From positions 27,096 to 91,095 of the forward strand of contig CALVEV010000024.1 in assembly GCA_944326685.1 (NCBI GenBank): a DNA stretch of 64,000 nucleotides, written 5' to 3'. The number at the start of each line of letters is the position of its first letter. Within the stretch, counting starts at the first letter, position 1. Position numbers and translations under genes: made by a program. The notes beneath the pieces were generated by a model, which was given only the letters and a program-made list of their open reading frames with translations, did not search any database and had not been told where the DNA came from. This document shows positions 55,083 through 63,275 of the stretch, piece after piece. This DNA is from Candidatus Gastranaerophilales bacterium. Lineage in GTDB: Bacteria; Cyanobacteriota; Vampirovibrionia; Gastranaerophilales; Gastranaerophilaceae.

Positions 55083-56507
55083 TTACGCTACAATTTGCTT
55101 TTGTTTTCTTTCATTTTCTAATTTTTCTCTTATTCTCTTTGTTGTTGCAAATTCAGTATCATTAGATAAAATTCTCTTTGCAAGCATTAAACCAGGAAGT
55201 ATAACACCTAGAGCTCCTATAGTTGATCCAATATTCATCTTAATTGAATTTCTTTTTAGTTTTCTTACTTGGTTGAAGAATGTATCAACATCTTGACCTG
55301 AAGCTTTAAATTGACCATAAAGTTTTTTAATATTGGCATGAGTTTCTCTCATTGAATTCATATCAATATACTTTCTCGTATCTATTTTTCCAGTATTAAT
55401 TTTCTTCTTAAAGAATCCTAAAATACCTTTTTCTCTTACTTTATAATTTTCAATTATATCTGATTTTTTTGCAGCTTTTACAACTACATTTTCTGGATTA
55501 TTATGAATATATTCATATAATTCAGCATCTTTAGCCAACATTTCTGCTGTTGGTTTTGGAGGATTAAAGAACTCTTTAACACTTTGCATAAATGAAGTTT
55601 TCTTTTCTGAAAGCTCATATTTCGGGAAAGCATCCAAACTTTTTTCTATTTCTCCTGACTTAAATAACTCTTTAAATTTGTCATCTTCAAGAACTCTTGA
55701 ATCAAGAGCAATCGATTTATTATGTTTTTTATCGGCTCTGTTATTCATAAAATCTTGAATTTTACCACCTGCATAATACATAAATAACAAGAAACCGCCT
55801 TCTTTTATCGCATACCCCATAAATTCCTGTGGATCTCTTGATTTAGCAAGTCTTTGACCTGTAATTCCAGCATCTAATACATACATATTTTTTACTGGAT
55901 CTAATACAAAATCGCTCAATCCTCCTTTAAATGAAAGGTTATTATGTTTTTTTACAGCAGAAAAAGCTGTTTTATTAATATTTTTTGAAACAATTTTTTT
56001 ACTATGATTTTCTTCTTGTTTCATTTGCTCTCTGATTCTTTTTTCAACTTTTTTATCTGTATACTTTTGTTTCATATTAGTTAAAACATCATAAGAAACC
56101 AAAGCTAAAACTGTAGCTGCAGCAACTTTGACAAAGTTTAAAGCCTTGAAATTTTTAGGATTTGTTCCAATTTTTTCAATATTTTTCCTAATCTTATCAG
56201 TTGGAGCATACTTTTTTGTTTTTTCATAAATAGCTTTATTCTCTAAATTTCTAATATCATATTTAGGATCATATCCCGCAATTTTGAATAAAGTTTTATC
56301 TATAACTTTTTTAAAAGCAGGTATAGCACCTAACCATATAACTTCTGTTCCTACTTCATCAATAAATCTATCTTGAGCTTCTTCTTTCTTACCTGTAATA
56401 TATGATGCAGTTGTTAAACCTAAACAATTTGCACTATCTTTTACCCCTAATGGGACAAGGGATTTTGGATTCCCTAATACTGAATATATTTTTGCCGGTG
56501 ATATCAT
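55083..56507 (-). CDS. Lineage-type hypothetical membrane-associated protein (474 residues)
   Basis: No family recognised. Mixed Lys-rich helices and weak hydrophobic segments (about 121-135 'FVKVAAATVLALVSYDV', 225-245 'EGGFLLFMYYAGGKI', 435-455 'IGSTIGALGVILPGLMLAKR'). A motif 'NNLSFKGGLSD' is at about 185. No signal peptide. Style and composition resemble the 347-residue protein at 26801-27844, suggesting a shared lineage family. Good Shine-Dalgarno (AAGGAAAAGG). A 29-codon ORF ends 30 bases upstream, and the leader carries competing hairpins. Confidence 0.75.
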   Translation of the reverse strand: MISPAKIYSVLGNPKSLVPLGVKDSANCLGLTTASYITGKKEEAQDRFIDEVGTEVIWLGAIPAFKKVIDKTLFKIAGYDPKYDIRNLENKAIYEKTKKYAPTDKIRKNIEKIGTNPKNFKALNFVKVAAATVLALVSYDVLTNMKQKYTDKKVEKRIREQMKQEENHSKKIVSKNINKTAFSAVKKHNNLSFKGGLSDFVLDPVKNMYVLDAGITGQRLAKSRDPQEFMGYAIKEGGFLLFMYYAGGKIQDFMNNRADKKHNKSIALDSRVLEDDKFKELFKSGEIEKSLDAFPKYELSEKKTSFMQSVKEFFNPPKPTAEMLAKDAELYEYIHNNPENVVVKAAKKSDIIENYKVREKGILGFFKKKINTGKIDTRKYIDMNSMRETHANIKKLYGQFKASGQDVDTFFNQVRKLKRNSIKMNIGSTIGALGVILPGLMLAKRILSNDTEFATTKRIREKLENERKQKQIVA

Positions 56508-56537
56508 TTCCTTTTCCTTACTATATTAGCCTGTGTA

Positions 56538-56627
56538 TTACAAGCCCCAAATTAAATTCATTAATTCGACGATTGGAGCATTCGCCTTTATAGTAATTCT
56601 TCGTCGGATATTCATAACTTTATTCAT
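56538..56627 (-). CDS. Possible 29-residue small protein or leader peptide
   Basis: Minus-strand ORF starting at ATG 56627 with GGAAGG seven bases upstream and ending TAA at 56538. Its product is basic in the middle (three Arg in 'NIRRRITIK') and hydrophobic at the end ('IVELMNLIWGL'). It lies 30 bases upstream of the 474-residue gene and downstream of the hairpins. Too short to judge by composition; the Shine-Dalgarno is the main support. Confidence 0.4.
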   Translation of the reverse strand: MNKVMNIRRRITIKANAPIVELMNLIWGL

Positions 56628-56705
56628 AATTAACCTTCCTTTTTTATTAAGTCCCTAGAAAATAAAAATTTACTACTTTACACTTAAAATTTAATAAAAT
56701 TTTAC

Positions 56706-56732
56706 AAAAAAAATAAGACCCTATAAGGTCTT
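56706..56732 (-). terminator. Terminator-like hairpin in the leader of the 474-residue gene
   Basis: Six-base stem AAGACC/GGTCTT with a six-base loop, followed on the minus strand by A and eight T (56713-56706). On the plus strand the same stem is followed by GTTTTTATT, so it could work both ways. No known gene ends into it from either side, which suggests attenuation or a small RNA end. Confidence 0.6.
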
Positions 56733-56778
56733 GTTTTTATTAGCACAAATTAAGATGTTTTTAATAAAAACAAGCCTT
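56725..56778 (-). repeat. 17-bp inverted repeat that can compete with the terminator
   Basis: Perfect 13-base inverted repeat (CTTGTTTTTATTA at 56730-56742 with its complement at 56762-56774) extended by AAGG/CCTT (56725-56728, 56775-56778) with one bulged base. On the minus-strand RNA the 3' arm contains the entire 5' arm of the terminator (AAGACC), so the two hairpins exclude each other, as an antiterminator would. Confidence 0.6.
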
Positions 56779-56821
56779 AAATTCTATATGCTAATCGTCG
56801 TAAATTTCTAATCATATAAAA

Positions 56822-56850
56822 ATACTAACTTAAATCGTATTATTTGTAAA
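56822..56850 (-). promoter_or_regulatory. Possible promoter for the leader of the 474-residue gene
   Basis: Minus strand TTTACA (56850-56845), 17-base spacer, TAGTAT (56827-56822). Predicted +1 near 56815, so the leader would be about 190 bases to the 29-codon ORF, or about 110 bases if terminated at the hairpin. Confidence 0.35.
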
Positions 56851-56878
56851 GCCTATTTATATAACCCAACTTCTGTAC

Positions 56879-56907
56879 TTGACATTTAATCATATCTTTT
56901 TTAACAT
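56879..56907 (+). promoter_or_regulatory. Promoter of tRNA-Cys
   Basis: Perfect TTGACA (56879-56884), 17-base spacer, TAACAT (56902-56907). Predicted +1 near 56914, five bases before the mature tRNA. Confidence 0.6.
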
Positions 56908-56918
56908 GATAATCAAAT

Positions 56919-56989
56919 GGCGACATGGCCAAGTGGTAAGGCAGGAGCCTGCAAAGCTTTTATCCCCAGTTCGAATCTGGGTGTCGCCT
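56919..56989 (+). tRNA. tRNA-Cys (anticodon GCA), CCA not encoded
   Basis: Cloverleaf: acceptor GGCGACA/TGTCGCC; D arm GCC..GGC; anticodon stem GGAGC/GCTTT with loop CTGCAAA (anticodon GCA); T arm CCCAG TTCGAAT CTGGG; discriminator T, which is the U73 identity base of tRNA-Cys. No CCA is encoded (a T-run follows), unlike the other two tRNAs here. The T-run directly after the acceptor stem may also help termination. Confidence 0.96.
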
Positions 56990-57006
56990 TTTTTATTTTA
57001 TTTTTA

Positions 57007-57035
57007 TTGAAAAAATATCATTCGTGAACTAAAAT
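57007..57035 (+). promoter_or_regulatory. Promoter of the envelope protein gene (predicted leaderless)
   Basis: TTGAAA (57007-57012), 17-base spacer, TAAAAT (57030-57035), then six bases to the ATG at 57042; +1 coincides with the start codon. No Shine-Dalgarno. Confidence 0.6.
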
Positions 57036-57041
57036 AAACAT

Positions 57042-57797
57042 ATGAAGAAGTTGTTTGTTTTAGTTTTTATTTTATTAATAGGTCAAGTAGGTTTATGCCT
57101 TGATACAACAATTCAAAATGAACCATCAATAATTAATAACCCAGAAATAATAAATAAATCAACTGAAAAAGAAACTAAAACATTAGAAGCAGGTGTTCAA
57201 GTTAATGAATTTGAAGAAATTTCACTAGATAAATCAATTGAAAGACCTACTCTAAATATTAAACCTAGCAATACAATTCTACCAGTATATACTCCAGGAC
57301 TTACAGATTCAAGAATTAGAACAAGAAGTGCCTTAGCAAAATCTTCTAAACTTACAGGTGAAGAATACTATATAGCACCAGTATTTAATATTGTTCAAGA
57401 ACAAGCAGGCAACTTCTCTTATGGTACTTATTATGGGGCTTCATTAGATAATGCACAAATGACATACTCAACATCTTGGTTTACAAGATATGATGGAAAA
57501 AGATATGCAATAACTGGCACATATAGTACCGATTCACAAACTATTAATAGTTCTTACCAAAATATGCTAGGAATATCACCTGAAATAAAACTTACAAAAT
57601 CTTTATCTTTAAGAGATACAGTTAAAACATATATGGGAGTTCCTGTAAAAAAGAATCAAATATCTCTTATATACACTCCTCAACTCAAAAAATATATTGA
57701 TAGTTTAAGATTTGAATTGGGTCTTTCTCAATCTTTCTATGAAAACAATGCTGGGAATTCTTCTTCTATTGAATTTTCTACTAAATTTAAGTTGTAA
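57042..57797 (+). CDS. Exported protein with possible C-terminal beta-strand domain (251 residues)
   Basis: Signal peptide MKKLFVLVFILLIGQVGLC; then a low-complexity linker rich in Ile, Asn, Glu and Lys; then from about 105 a region of alternating polar and hydrophobic residues with many Tyr, Ser and Thr ('YYIAPVFNIVQEQAG', 'MTYSTSWFTRYDGKRYAI') ending in 'SSIEFSTKFKL'. The terminal beta-strand and Phe/Leu end are like outer-membrane beta-barrel proteins. Function unknown. A DivIC-like gene follows after 34 bases. Confidence 0.75.
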   Translation: MKKLFVLVFILLIGQVGLCLDTTIQNEPSIINNPEIINKSTEKETKTLEAGVQVNEFEEISLDKSIERPTLNIKPSNTILPVYTPGLTDSRIRTRSALAKSSKLTGEEYYIAPVFNIVQEQAGNFSYGTYYGASLDNAQMTYSTSWFTRYDGKRYAITGTYSTDSQTINSSYQNMLGISPEIKLTKSLSLRDTVKTYMGVPVKKNQISLIYTPQLKKYIDSLRFELGLSQSFYENNAGNSSSIEFSTKFKL

Positions 57798-57831
57798 TTG
57801 AATACAAATACATATATAATTATCTTATATT

Positions 57832-58254
57832 ATGAAAAAAAATAAAATTAAAAATAAAAAATTAGCGGCAATAACAAAAAAAAGAAATCAAAAAAGACAA
57901 AGTCATACTCAATTCTATTATTCTTTTTTGACAATTATTTTACTATTGTGTCTTGCACAAATTTCGTTTAGTGCAATTTTAAATATTTCTAAAATTATTG
58001 CTTACAAACAAAAAATTGCAACTATTGCTAAAACAGCAGAAGAAGCTGAAAATAGAAATATTGAACTCAAAAAAGATATTAAAAATTTTTCATCCGTTGC
58101 AACTTTAGAATCTATAGCTAGAAATAATTTAAAGATGGCTAGCAAAGATGAAGTACTAATTATTGTGAACTCTAAAAAAGAAGTTCCTCCAAAGAAAAAA
58201 AGTATTTTAGGTAATAAAAAAGAAAGTAAAAATAATGAAACAGCTAATGATTGA
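57832..58254 (+). CDS. FtsB/DivIC-type septum formation initiator
   Basis: 140 residues: basic cytoplasmic N-terminus (1-27), one transmembrane helix (about 29-50), a periplasmic coiled coil (about 55-80) and the DivIC end 'VATLESIARNNLKMASKDEV' (ESIAR motif). Small divisome proteins of this kind form a complex with FtsL and FtsQ. Basic Lys-rich tail at the C-terminus. TATAAT/TATCTT candidates lie 11 and 5 bases before the ATG, so the leader is very short. The TPR gene overlaps its end by 20 bases. Confidence 0.85.
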   Translation: MKKNKIKNKKLAAITKKRNQKRQSHTQFYYSFLTIILLLCLAQISFSAILNISKIIAYKQKIATIAKTAEEAENRNIELKKDIKNFSSVATLESIARNNLKMASKDEVLIIVNSKKEVPPKKKSILGNKKESKNNETAND

Positions 58255-59785
58255 TGCCTTTGAACTTAAAAGAAAAGGCTATTATAAGCAAGCAATTGAA
58301 TTATTTTATAAAATGTTGGCAAAAGAAAATGATAATATTGAAATATTATCTGAATTGGGTAACATATATTACTTATTAAAAAATTACGATAGAGCTATTC
58401 ACTATACTATAAAAGCCTTAGAAATTGATAATACTCATATTAACTCTTTAAATAATGCAAGAGAAATATATACCGCAAAAAAAAATTATACTGAAGCTTC
58501 CAAATATGCTAACAAAATATATGTACTTACGCAAACTCAAGAAGACTTATATGAATTTATTAAATTATTAAATATTCAAGAAAAATATAATGAAGCAACA
58601 GGTTTTGCTGATTTTATAAATTCAACATCTGTAGCTAAAGAAATTGCTTATTCTTATTACAAATTAAAAAAATACAATGAAGCAATTGATATTCTTACAA
58701 AAATTAATGAAGATGAAAATGATAAACAATATTTGGATTTATTATGTAAAATTTATTTTAAAACAAATCAAATTACACAAGCTAAAGAGGTATTAAAAAA
58801 ATTGGATAAAACAACAACAAAAGATTCTCAAACTCTTAATTACATTGGATTAGCAAAATTAGAAGAACTAGAATTTGACTATGCTATTGATTATTTCAAA
58901 GAAGCTGTTACATTAGAACCTAAAAATTCTGAATATAATTTCAACTTAGGACAAGCTTATTTTTTAAAGGGTTGGTTAGAAGAAGCAAAAAAATATTTTA
59001 TCAATGCTATATGTCTTGATTCTACAAATAATCATTATAAATATTCTTTAGCATATGCTTTATATAGAGAAGGCGATTATAAAAACGCATTAACACATTT
59101 AAACAATGATTTACTTGAATGTAAAGTTTTAAAAATGCTAATTAAATATCAAATGGGAGATTTAGCAACAGCAAAATCTGAACTTGAAAAACTTTATAAG
59201 GAAAATCCTGATAATGAAACAATCGTTTTCGCTTTATCACAAATATACTTTGGTTTAGAAATGAATAAATTAGCTTTAGAAATGATTAACAAGGCTATTG
59301 AACTAAATCCAAAATCATTTGATTATAAATCATTTATGTGTAAATTAATGATAAAAATGGGAAAATTTGAAGAAGTTAAACCTCTTATTGAAGATTTAAA
59401 CAAAACCTATACTAATTATTACGATGCTAAAGTTATTCAAGCTGAATATTATAATAATATTAAAGATTTTGAAATGTTGTTTGAAACAGCTCAAGAATTG
59501 ATTGATTTAGATTTAAACCAGTATGAAGGTTATTATTATAATGCATTAGCATTATTAGAAAAAAATGATATTAATTTTGCAATAGAAAGTTTAAAAAAAG
59601 CTATTACATTAGATGTAAATAATGCATCTTTATATGTAAAAATGGCAGAAATTTATCAAACAATTGGACAGTATGACAATGCATTTGCATACATTAAAGA
59701 AGCAAGTGATATTGATACATCTGCAAAGAATAAAGAACTATATATGCAAATAGCATCAATCCTTAGAAAAAAAGGAATCAATTAA
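58235..59785 (+). CDS. TPR-repeat protein (516 residues)
   Basis: Almost wholly tetratricopeptide repeats, about 13 units ('IEILSELGNIYYLLKNYDRA', 'QTLNYIGLAKLEELEFDYA', 'SEYNFNLGQAYFLKGWLEEA'). No signal peptide or transmembrane segment. It overlaps the DivIC-like gene, so it may act with the divisome as a cytoplasmic scaffold (inference). Only two bases separate it from the convergent glycosyltransferase gene. Confidence 0.88.
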   Translation: MKQLMIDAFELKRKGYYKQAIELFYKMLAKENDNIEILSELGNIYYLLKNYDRAIHYTIKALEIDNTHINSLNNAREIYTAKKNYTEASKYANKIYVLTQTQEDLYEFIKLLNIQEKYNEATGFADFINSTSVAKEIAYSYYKLKKYNEAIDILTKINEDENDKQYLDLLCKIYFKTNQITQAKEVLKKLDKTTTKDSQTLNYIGLAKLEELEFDYAIDYFKEAVTLEPKNSEYNFNLGQAYFLKGWLEEAKKYFINAICLDSTNNHYKYSLAYALYREGDYKNALTHLNNDLLECKVLKMLIKYQMGDLATAKSELEKLYKENPDNETIVFALSQIYFGLEMNKLALEMINKAIELNPKSFDYKSFMCKLMIKMGKFEEVKPLIEDLNKTYTNYYDAKVIQAEYYNNIKDFEMLFETAQELIDLDLNQYEGYYYNALALLEKNDINFAIESLKKAITLDVNNASLYVKMAEIYQTIGQYDNAFAYIKEASDIDTSAKNKELYMQIASILRKKGIN

Positions 59786-59787
59786 AC

Positions 59788-60705
59788 CTAATTTGATTTT
59801 TTTAATATATCAATAAAGCTTGGATATTCTTTGCTTAAATCTTCTAATGCTTCTTGAGGAGATATTCCACTGGATTTTTTCACATTAATTTTGCACAAAC
59901 CATATTGTTGTGTATCTTCTATTGTCACAAGATTTATATCAAATCCATCAACAGCAACAATCTTTGTACCATTCAATACTGCCATTATGTAAAACCAAAT
60001 ATCATCTTGAGTTGGAACATATTTTTTTATTTTTTCTATATCAAAAACATCTGAGCACAAACATTTTGGCGGATATAATACTCCACCACAACCAATTATA
60101 GTATTATAGAAACTAGGCTTCCTATACTTTTTATAACTCAAATATAATTTTGCCGACTTATACAGCTTTATATTATTATTTTTATCAAAATAAACTCTAT
60201 TTGCTCGATGAGTATAAATATTATTTGGATTTTTTAAATATTCATTATAAAGTTTTTCAATCACATCTTTAGGATAATAAATATCATCGTCAAAAGTAAT
60301 TATTATATCTTCCGGATACTCTTTTAATGCTGGTAATAATTTTTTATAAGATCTTATATCTTCACACCAAGATATTGTTAAACCTAAATTTCTTAATCTT
60401 AATAAAGAATCTGGCAAACTTTCTTCTCTTTGAGGGAATTGGCTGTCTGCTAACCATAAAATTACTTTATCAGGTTTTACAGATTGAGTTAATAAACATT
60501 CAATAGTTTTATGTACCTTCTCTATTCTTTGAGGGAAAGATGTTAAACTTGCGATGATCTTTTTATCTCGAGGTTCAGAATTTAAACCATAAGACTCTAC
60601 TTTTCTTTCATATTTTTGATAATTAATATTCTTATTTTTTATTCTTAAAGATATTCCTAAAAATGATATTACCAAATGTGAATCAACATTTTTTATAAAA
60701 AGCAT
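59788..60705 (-). CDS. Glycosyltransferase (GT-A fold, DDD motif)
   Basis: 305 residues. 'IIASLTSFPQRIEKVHKTIE' begins the nucleotide-sugar domain and 'EDIIITFDDDIYYP' is the metal-binding DxD region. 'YTHRANRVYF', 'GCGGVLYPP' and 'TQDDIWFYI' (catalytic Asp area) follow. It resembles cell-surface glycosyltransferases of the GT2-like 'LTSFPxR' kind. One base separates it from the heptosyltransferase gene, so it likely acts on the same LPS or glycan. Confidence 0.82.
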   Translation of the reverse strand: MLFIKNVDSHLVISFLGISLRIKNKNINYQKYERKVESYGLNSEPRDKKIIASLTSFPQRIEKVHKTIECLLTQSVKPDKVILWLADSQFPQREESLPDSLLRLRNLGLTISWCEDIRSYKKLLPALKEYPEDIIITFDDDIYYPKDVIEKLYNEYLKNPNNIYTHRANRVYFDKNNNIKLYKSAKLYLSYKKYRKPSFYNTIIGCGGVLYPPKCLCSDVFDIEKIKKYVPTQDDIWFYIMAVLNGTKIVAVDGFDINLVTIEDTQQYGLCKINVKKSSGISPQEALEDLSKEYPSFIDILKKSN

Positions 60706-61752
60706 TTATTTATCCTTTTTCATTAAATTATTAATAACATCTAAAACTTCATCAACAGAAGGAGAATAAGTACATTTATATTTCCCTTCTCTTAATTTAC
60801 ATTTTCTTTTATGACAAGGGATACAATTTTTACTATTTATTGTAATATATTTATCTTTATCCCCAATAGGTGCATAAAATTCTGTAGGAGTACAACAAAA
60901 AATAGAAATAATTTTCGGCTTCTCTGTTGCTCTTGCAAGATGAGTGCTACCACTATCTAAAGATATAACAAGTTCAGCCCTTTTAAATACTTCTAATAAT
61001 TCTAATATTGTTGTTTTTCCAGCCAAATTTATAAAACTTGAATCATCTATTATATATTCAATTAATTCATTATCTGCTTTACCACCTGTAAAAACTAACG
61101 AATATTTGTTTTTAATTCTTTCAACCAAATTTTTCCAATTATCTTTATTCCAATGCTTTCCAATCCAAGTAGTTGCAGGAGATATGACAACTAAAGGTTT
61201 AGTTTTATCAAGATTTTCTAATAATTTATCTACTTTATATCTTGTTTCTTCAGTTGTTTCTGGCAAAGAGAATTTTAAATCAGTAGGTTCTATTTTTAGA
61301 TAATCAGCATACATTAAAGCCTTTTTTACAGCATTCTTTTCATTATTAAAAAAGCTTTTTTTAATAATTTCATTTCCACAAAGACTTGAAAATTCTCTTG
61401 CATCTTCTGCTATAATACGTCTTTTAGCCCCACAAAACAAAAGAAAAATACCACTTTTAAATAACATTCCATGCGTATCAAGTGCAATATCAAATTTTTG
61501 TTTTCTAATATATTTTATTAATTTAATATATTCAATAATAGTTTTAAAAAAGTTTTGTTTTTGCCATTTTTGAACGGGTACAAAAATATAATTATCAATA
61601 GCTGGATTATCTTTTACAACATCTAATCCTCTTTCACCAATCAACCAAGTTAGGTTATAACCACATTCTTTCAATCGATTAGCCAAAGGAATATTAAAAA
61701 TTACATCCCCTAAGGAAGATGTTCTTATTAATAAAATTCTTTTTCCATTCAT
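60706..61752 (-). CDS. GT9-family heptosyltransferase (WaaC/WaaF-like)
   Basis: 348 residues with two Rossmann domains. N-terminal 'ILLIRTSSLGDVIFNIPLA' (the GD motif of the family), 'VVISPATTWIGKHWNKDNW' (like WaaC SRDKKRWP), and the C-terminal 'LVISLDSGSTHLARATEKP' with the nucleotide-heptose site. It adds heptose to lipid A-Kdo core, showing the cell makes an LPS-like outer membrane. Substrate specificity cannot be fixed from sequence alone. Confidence 0.88.
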   Translation of the reverse strand: MNGKRILLIRTSSLGDVIFNIPLANRLKECGYNLTWLIGERGLDVVKDNPAIDNYIFVPVQKWQKQNFFKTIIEYIKLIKYIRKQKFDIALDTHGMLFKSGIFLLFCGAKRRIIAEDAREFSSLCGNEIIKKSFFNNEKNAVKKALMYADYLKIEPTDLKFSLPETTEETRYKVDKLLENLDKTKPLVVISPATTWIGKHWNKDNWKNLVERIKNKYSLVFTGGKADNELIEYIIDDSSFINLAGKTTILELLEVFKRAELVISLDSGSTHLARATEKPKIISIFCCTPTEFYAPIGDKDKYITINSKNCIPCHKRKCKLREGKYKCTYSPSVDEVLDVINNLMKKDK

Positions 61753-61832
61753 TAATATACCTACTACTAAACCAAAGATGTGATAATAACCAAAATTATG
61801 ATAGCATAAACAAAATTCAAATAAAAAAATAA

Positions 61833-61907
61833 TGGAGCGGGCGACGAGACTCGAACTCGCGATCTATTCCTTGGGAAGGAAGTATTCTACCACTGAACTA
61901 CGCCCGC
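61833..61907 (-). tRNA. tRNA-Gly (anticodon CCC), CCA encoded
   Basis: Minus strand cloverleaf: acceptor GCGGGCG/CGCCCGC; D arm GTTC..GAAT (one wobble); anticodon stem CTTCC/GGAAT with loop TTCCCAA (anticodon CCC) and one mismatch at the base of the stem (C27-T43); T arm GCGAG TTCGAGT CTCGT; discriminator T, CCA encoded at 61835-61833. It lies between the heptosyltransferase and tyrS. Confidence 0.93.
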
Positions 61908-61935
61908 AACATTATTTTTAACCTTTAATTATATT

Positions 61936-63147
61936 TTAAATAAAAGCTTTATGATAAATCTTTTTACCTTTTTTAATTTTTATACCATTTGCAAGGTCTT
62001 GTTTTGATATTTTATAATCAATTCCTGGGACTTTATTTTCATTAATACTAACACCATTTTGTTGTATTAATCTTTTAGCCTCGCCTTTACTAGCACATAA
62101 ACCACATTGTACTAAAATATCTGTAAATAAAATGTCCTCACCATCTATTTTAATTTGTGTTGATGGCATGTTAGAATCATCACCACCTGAAACAAATAAA
62201 GCTCTAGCAGAATTTTGTGCAACAGTAGCTTCCTCTTCTCCATGAATCATCTTTGTAAGTTCAAAAGCTAAAATTTCTTTTGCCTTATTTAAGTCAGCAC
62301 CTTCCCATTTAGCCATTTCTTCAATTTGTTCAAGAGGAATGAAAGTTAATAACTTAAGACACTTGATAACATCAGCATCTTCAACATTTCTCCAATATTG
62401 ATAAAAATCATACACCGAAGTTTTATTTTTATCTAACCATACGGCACCAGAAGCAGTTTTACCCATTTTTTTACCTTGAGAATTCATCAATAAAGTAATT
62501 GTCATAGAATGAGCATCACGACCAGTTTTCTTTCTAATAAGGTCACTACCAGCAAGCATATTTGACCATTGATCATCTCCACCAAATTGTAAGTTACAAT
62601 CATAATGAGTATTTAAGTAATAAAAATCATAAGCTTGCATAATCATATAATTGAATTCTAAAAAACTTAAACCTTTTTCCATTCTTTGCTTATAACATTC
62701 AGCTCTAAGCATATTATTAACAGAGAAACAAGCACCGACATCTCTTAATAATTCGATATAATTAAGGTTTAATAACCAATCAGCATTATTAACCATAATA
62801 GCTTTACCTTCACCAAATTCAATAAATTTTTCCATTTGCTTTTTAAAGCATTCGCAATTATGATCAATTGTTTCTTTAGTCATCATTGAACGCATATCTG
62901 TTCTTCCTGAAGGATCTCCGATATGTCCTGTTCCCCCTCCAATTAAAACAACAGGAGTATTATTTGCCATTTGTAATCTTTTCATTAAACAAAGCGCCAT
63001 AAAATGACCTACATGTAAAGAGTCCGCAGTAGGATCAAAACCTATATAAAATTTAGCTTTTCCACTATTAATTAAATTTTTAACTTCTTCTTCATTAGTA
63101 ATTTGAGCAATTAAACCTCTAGCTTGTAATTCTTCGTAAATATTCAT
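61936..63147 (-). CDS. tyrS: Tyrosyl-tRNA synthetase
   Basis: Class I synthetase of 403 residues. HIGH motif variant 'FDPTADSLHVGHFMA', tyrosine-binding 'YMIMQAYDFYYLNTHYDCNL', KMSKS variant 'GKKMGKTASGAVWLD' (KMGKT, as in TyrRZ-type enzymes), and a C-terminal S4 domain ('CGLCASKGEAKRLIQQNGV'). TATAAT at 63172-63167 and AAAGGAG give a normal leader of about 13 bases. The tRNA-Gly gene is downstream on the same strand. Confidence 0.96.
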   Translation of the reverse strand: MNIYEELQARGLIAQITNEEEVKNLINSGKAKFYIGFDPTADSLHVGHFMALCLMKRLQMANNTPVVLIGGGTGHIGDPSGRTDMRSMMTKETIDHNCECFKKQMEKFIEFGEGKAIMVNNADWLLNLNYIELLRDVGACFSVNNMLRAECYKQRMEKGLSFLEFNYMIMQAYDFYYLNTHYDCNLQFGGDDQWSNMLAGSDLIRKKTGRDAHSMTITLLMNSQGKKMGKTASGAVWLDKNKTSVYDFYQYWRNVEDADVIKCLKLLTFIPLEQIEEMAKWEGADLNKAKEILAFELTKMIHGEEEATVAQNSARALFVSGGDDSNMPSTQIKIDGEDILFTDILVQCGLCASKGEAKRLIQQNGVSINENKVPGIDYKISKQDLANGIKIKKGKKIYHKAFI

Positions 63148-63275
63148 AATATCTCCTTTTAATTTAATTATACATAAAATGAAAATATTTACCTAATAAT
63201 AAAGGTTATAAATAAAGACCGCAATTTTAAAGAAGCTTTTATTTAAAGATTAAATAGACAAAAAGATGAGATTAA

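Noticed and set aside
56706..56742. Terminator hairpin at 56.7 kb as the normal terminator of a plus-strand gene
   Set aside because: No plus-strand gene ends upstream of it; the nearest genes start away from it in both directions, so a leader or small-RNA role fits better.
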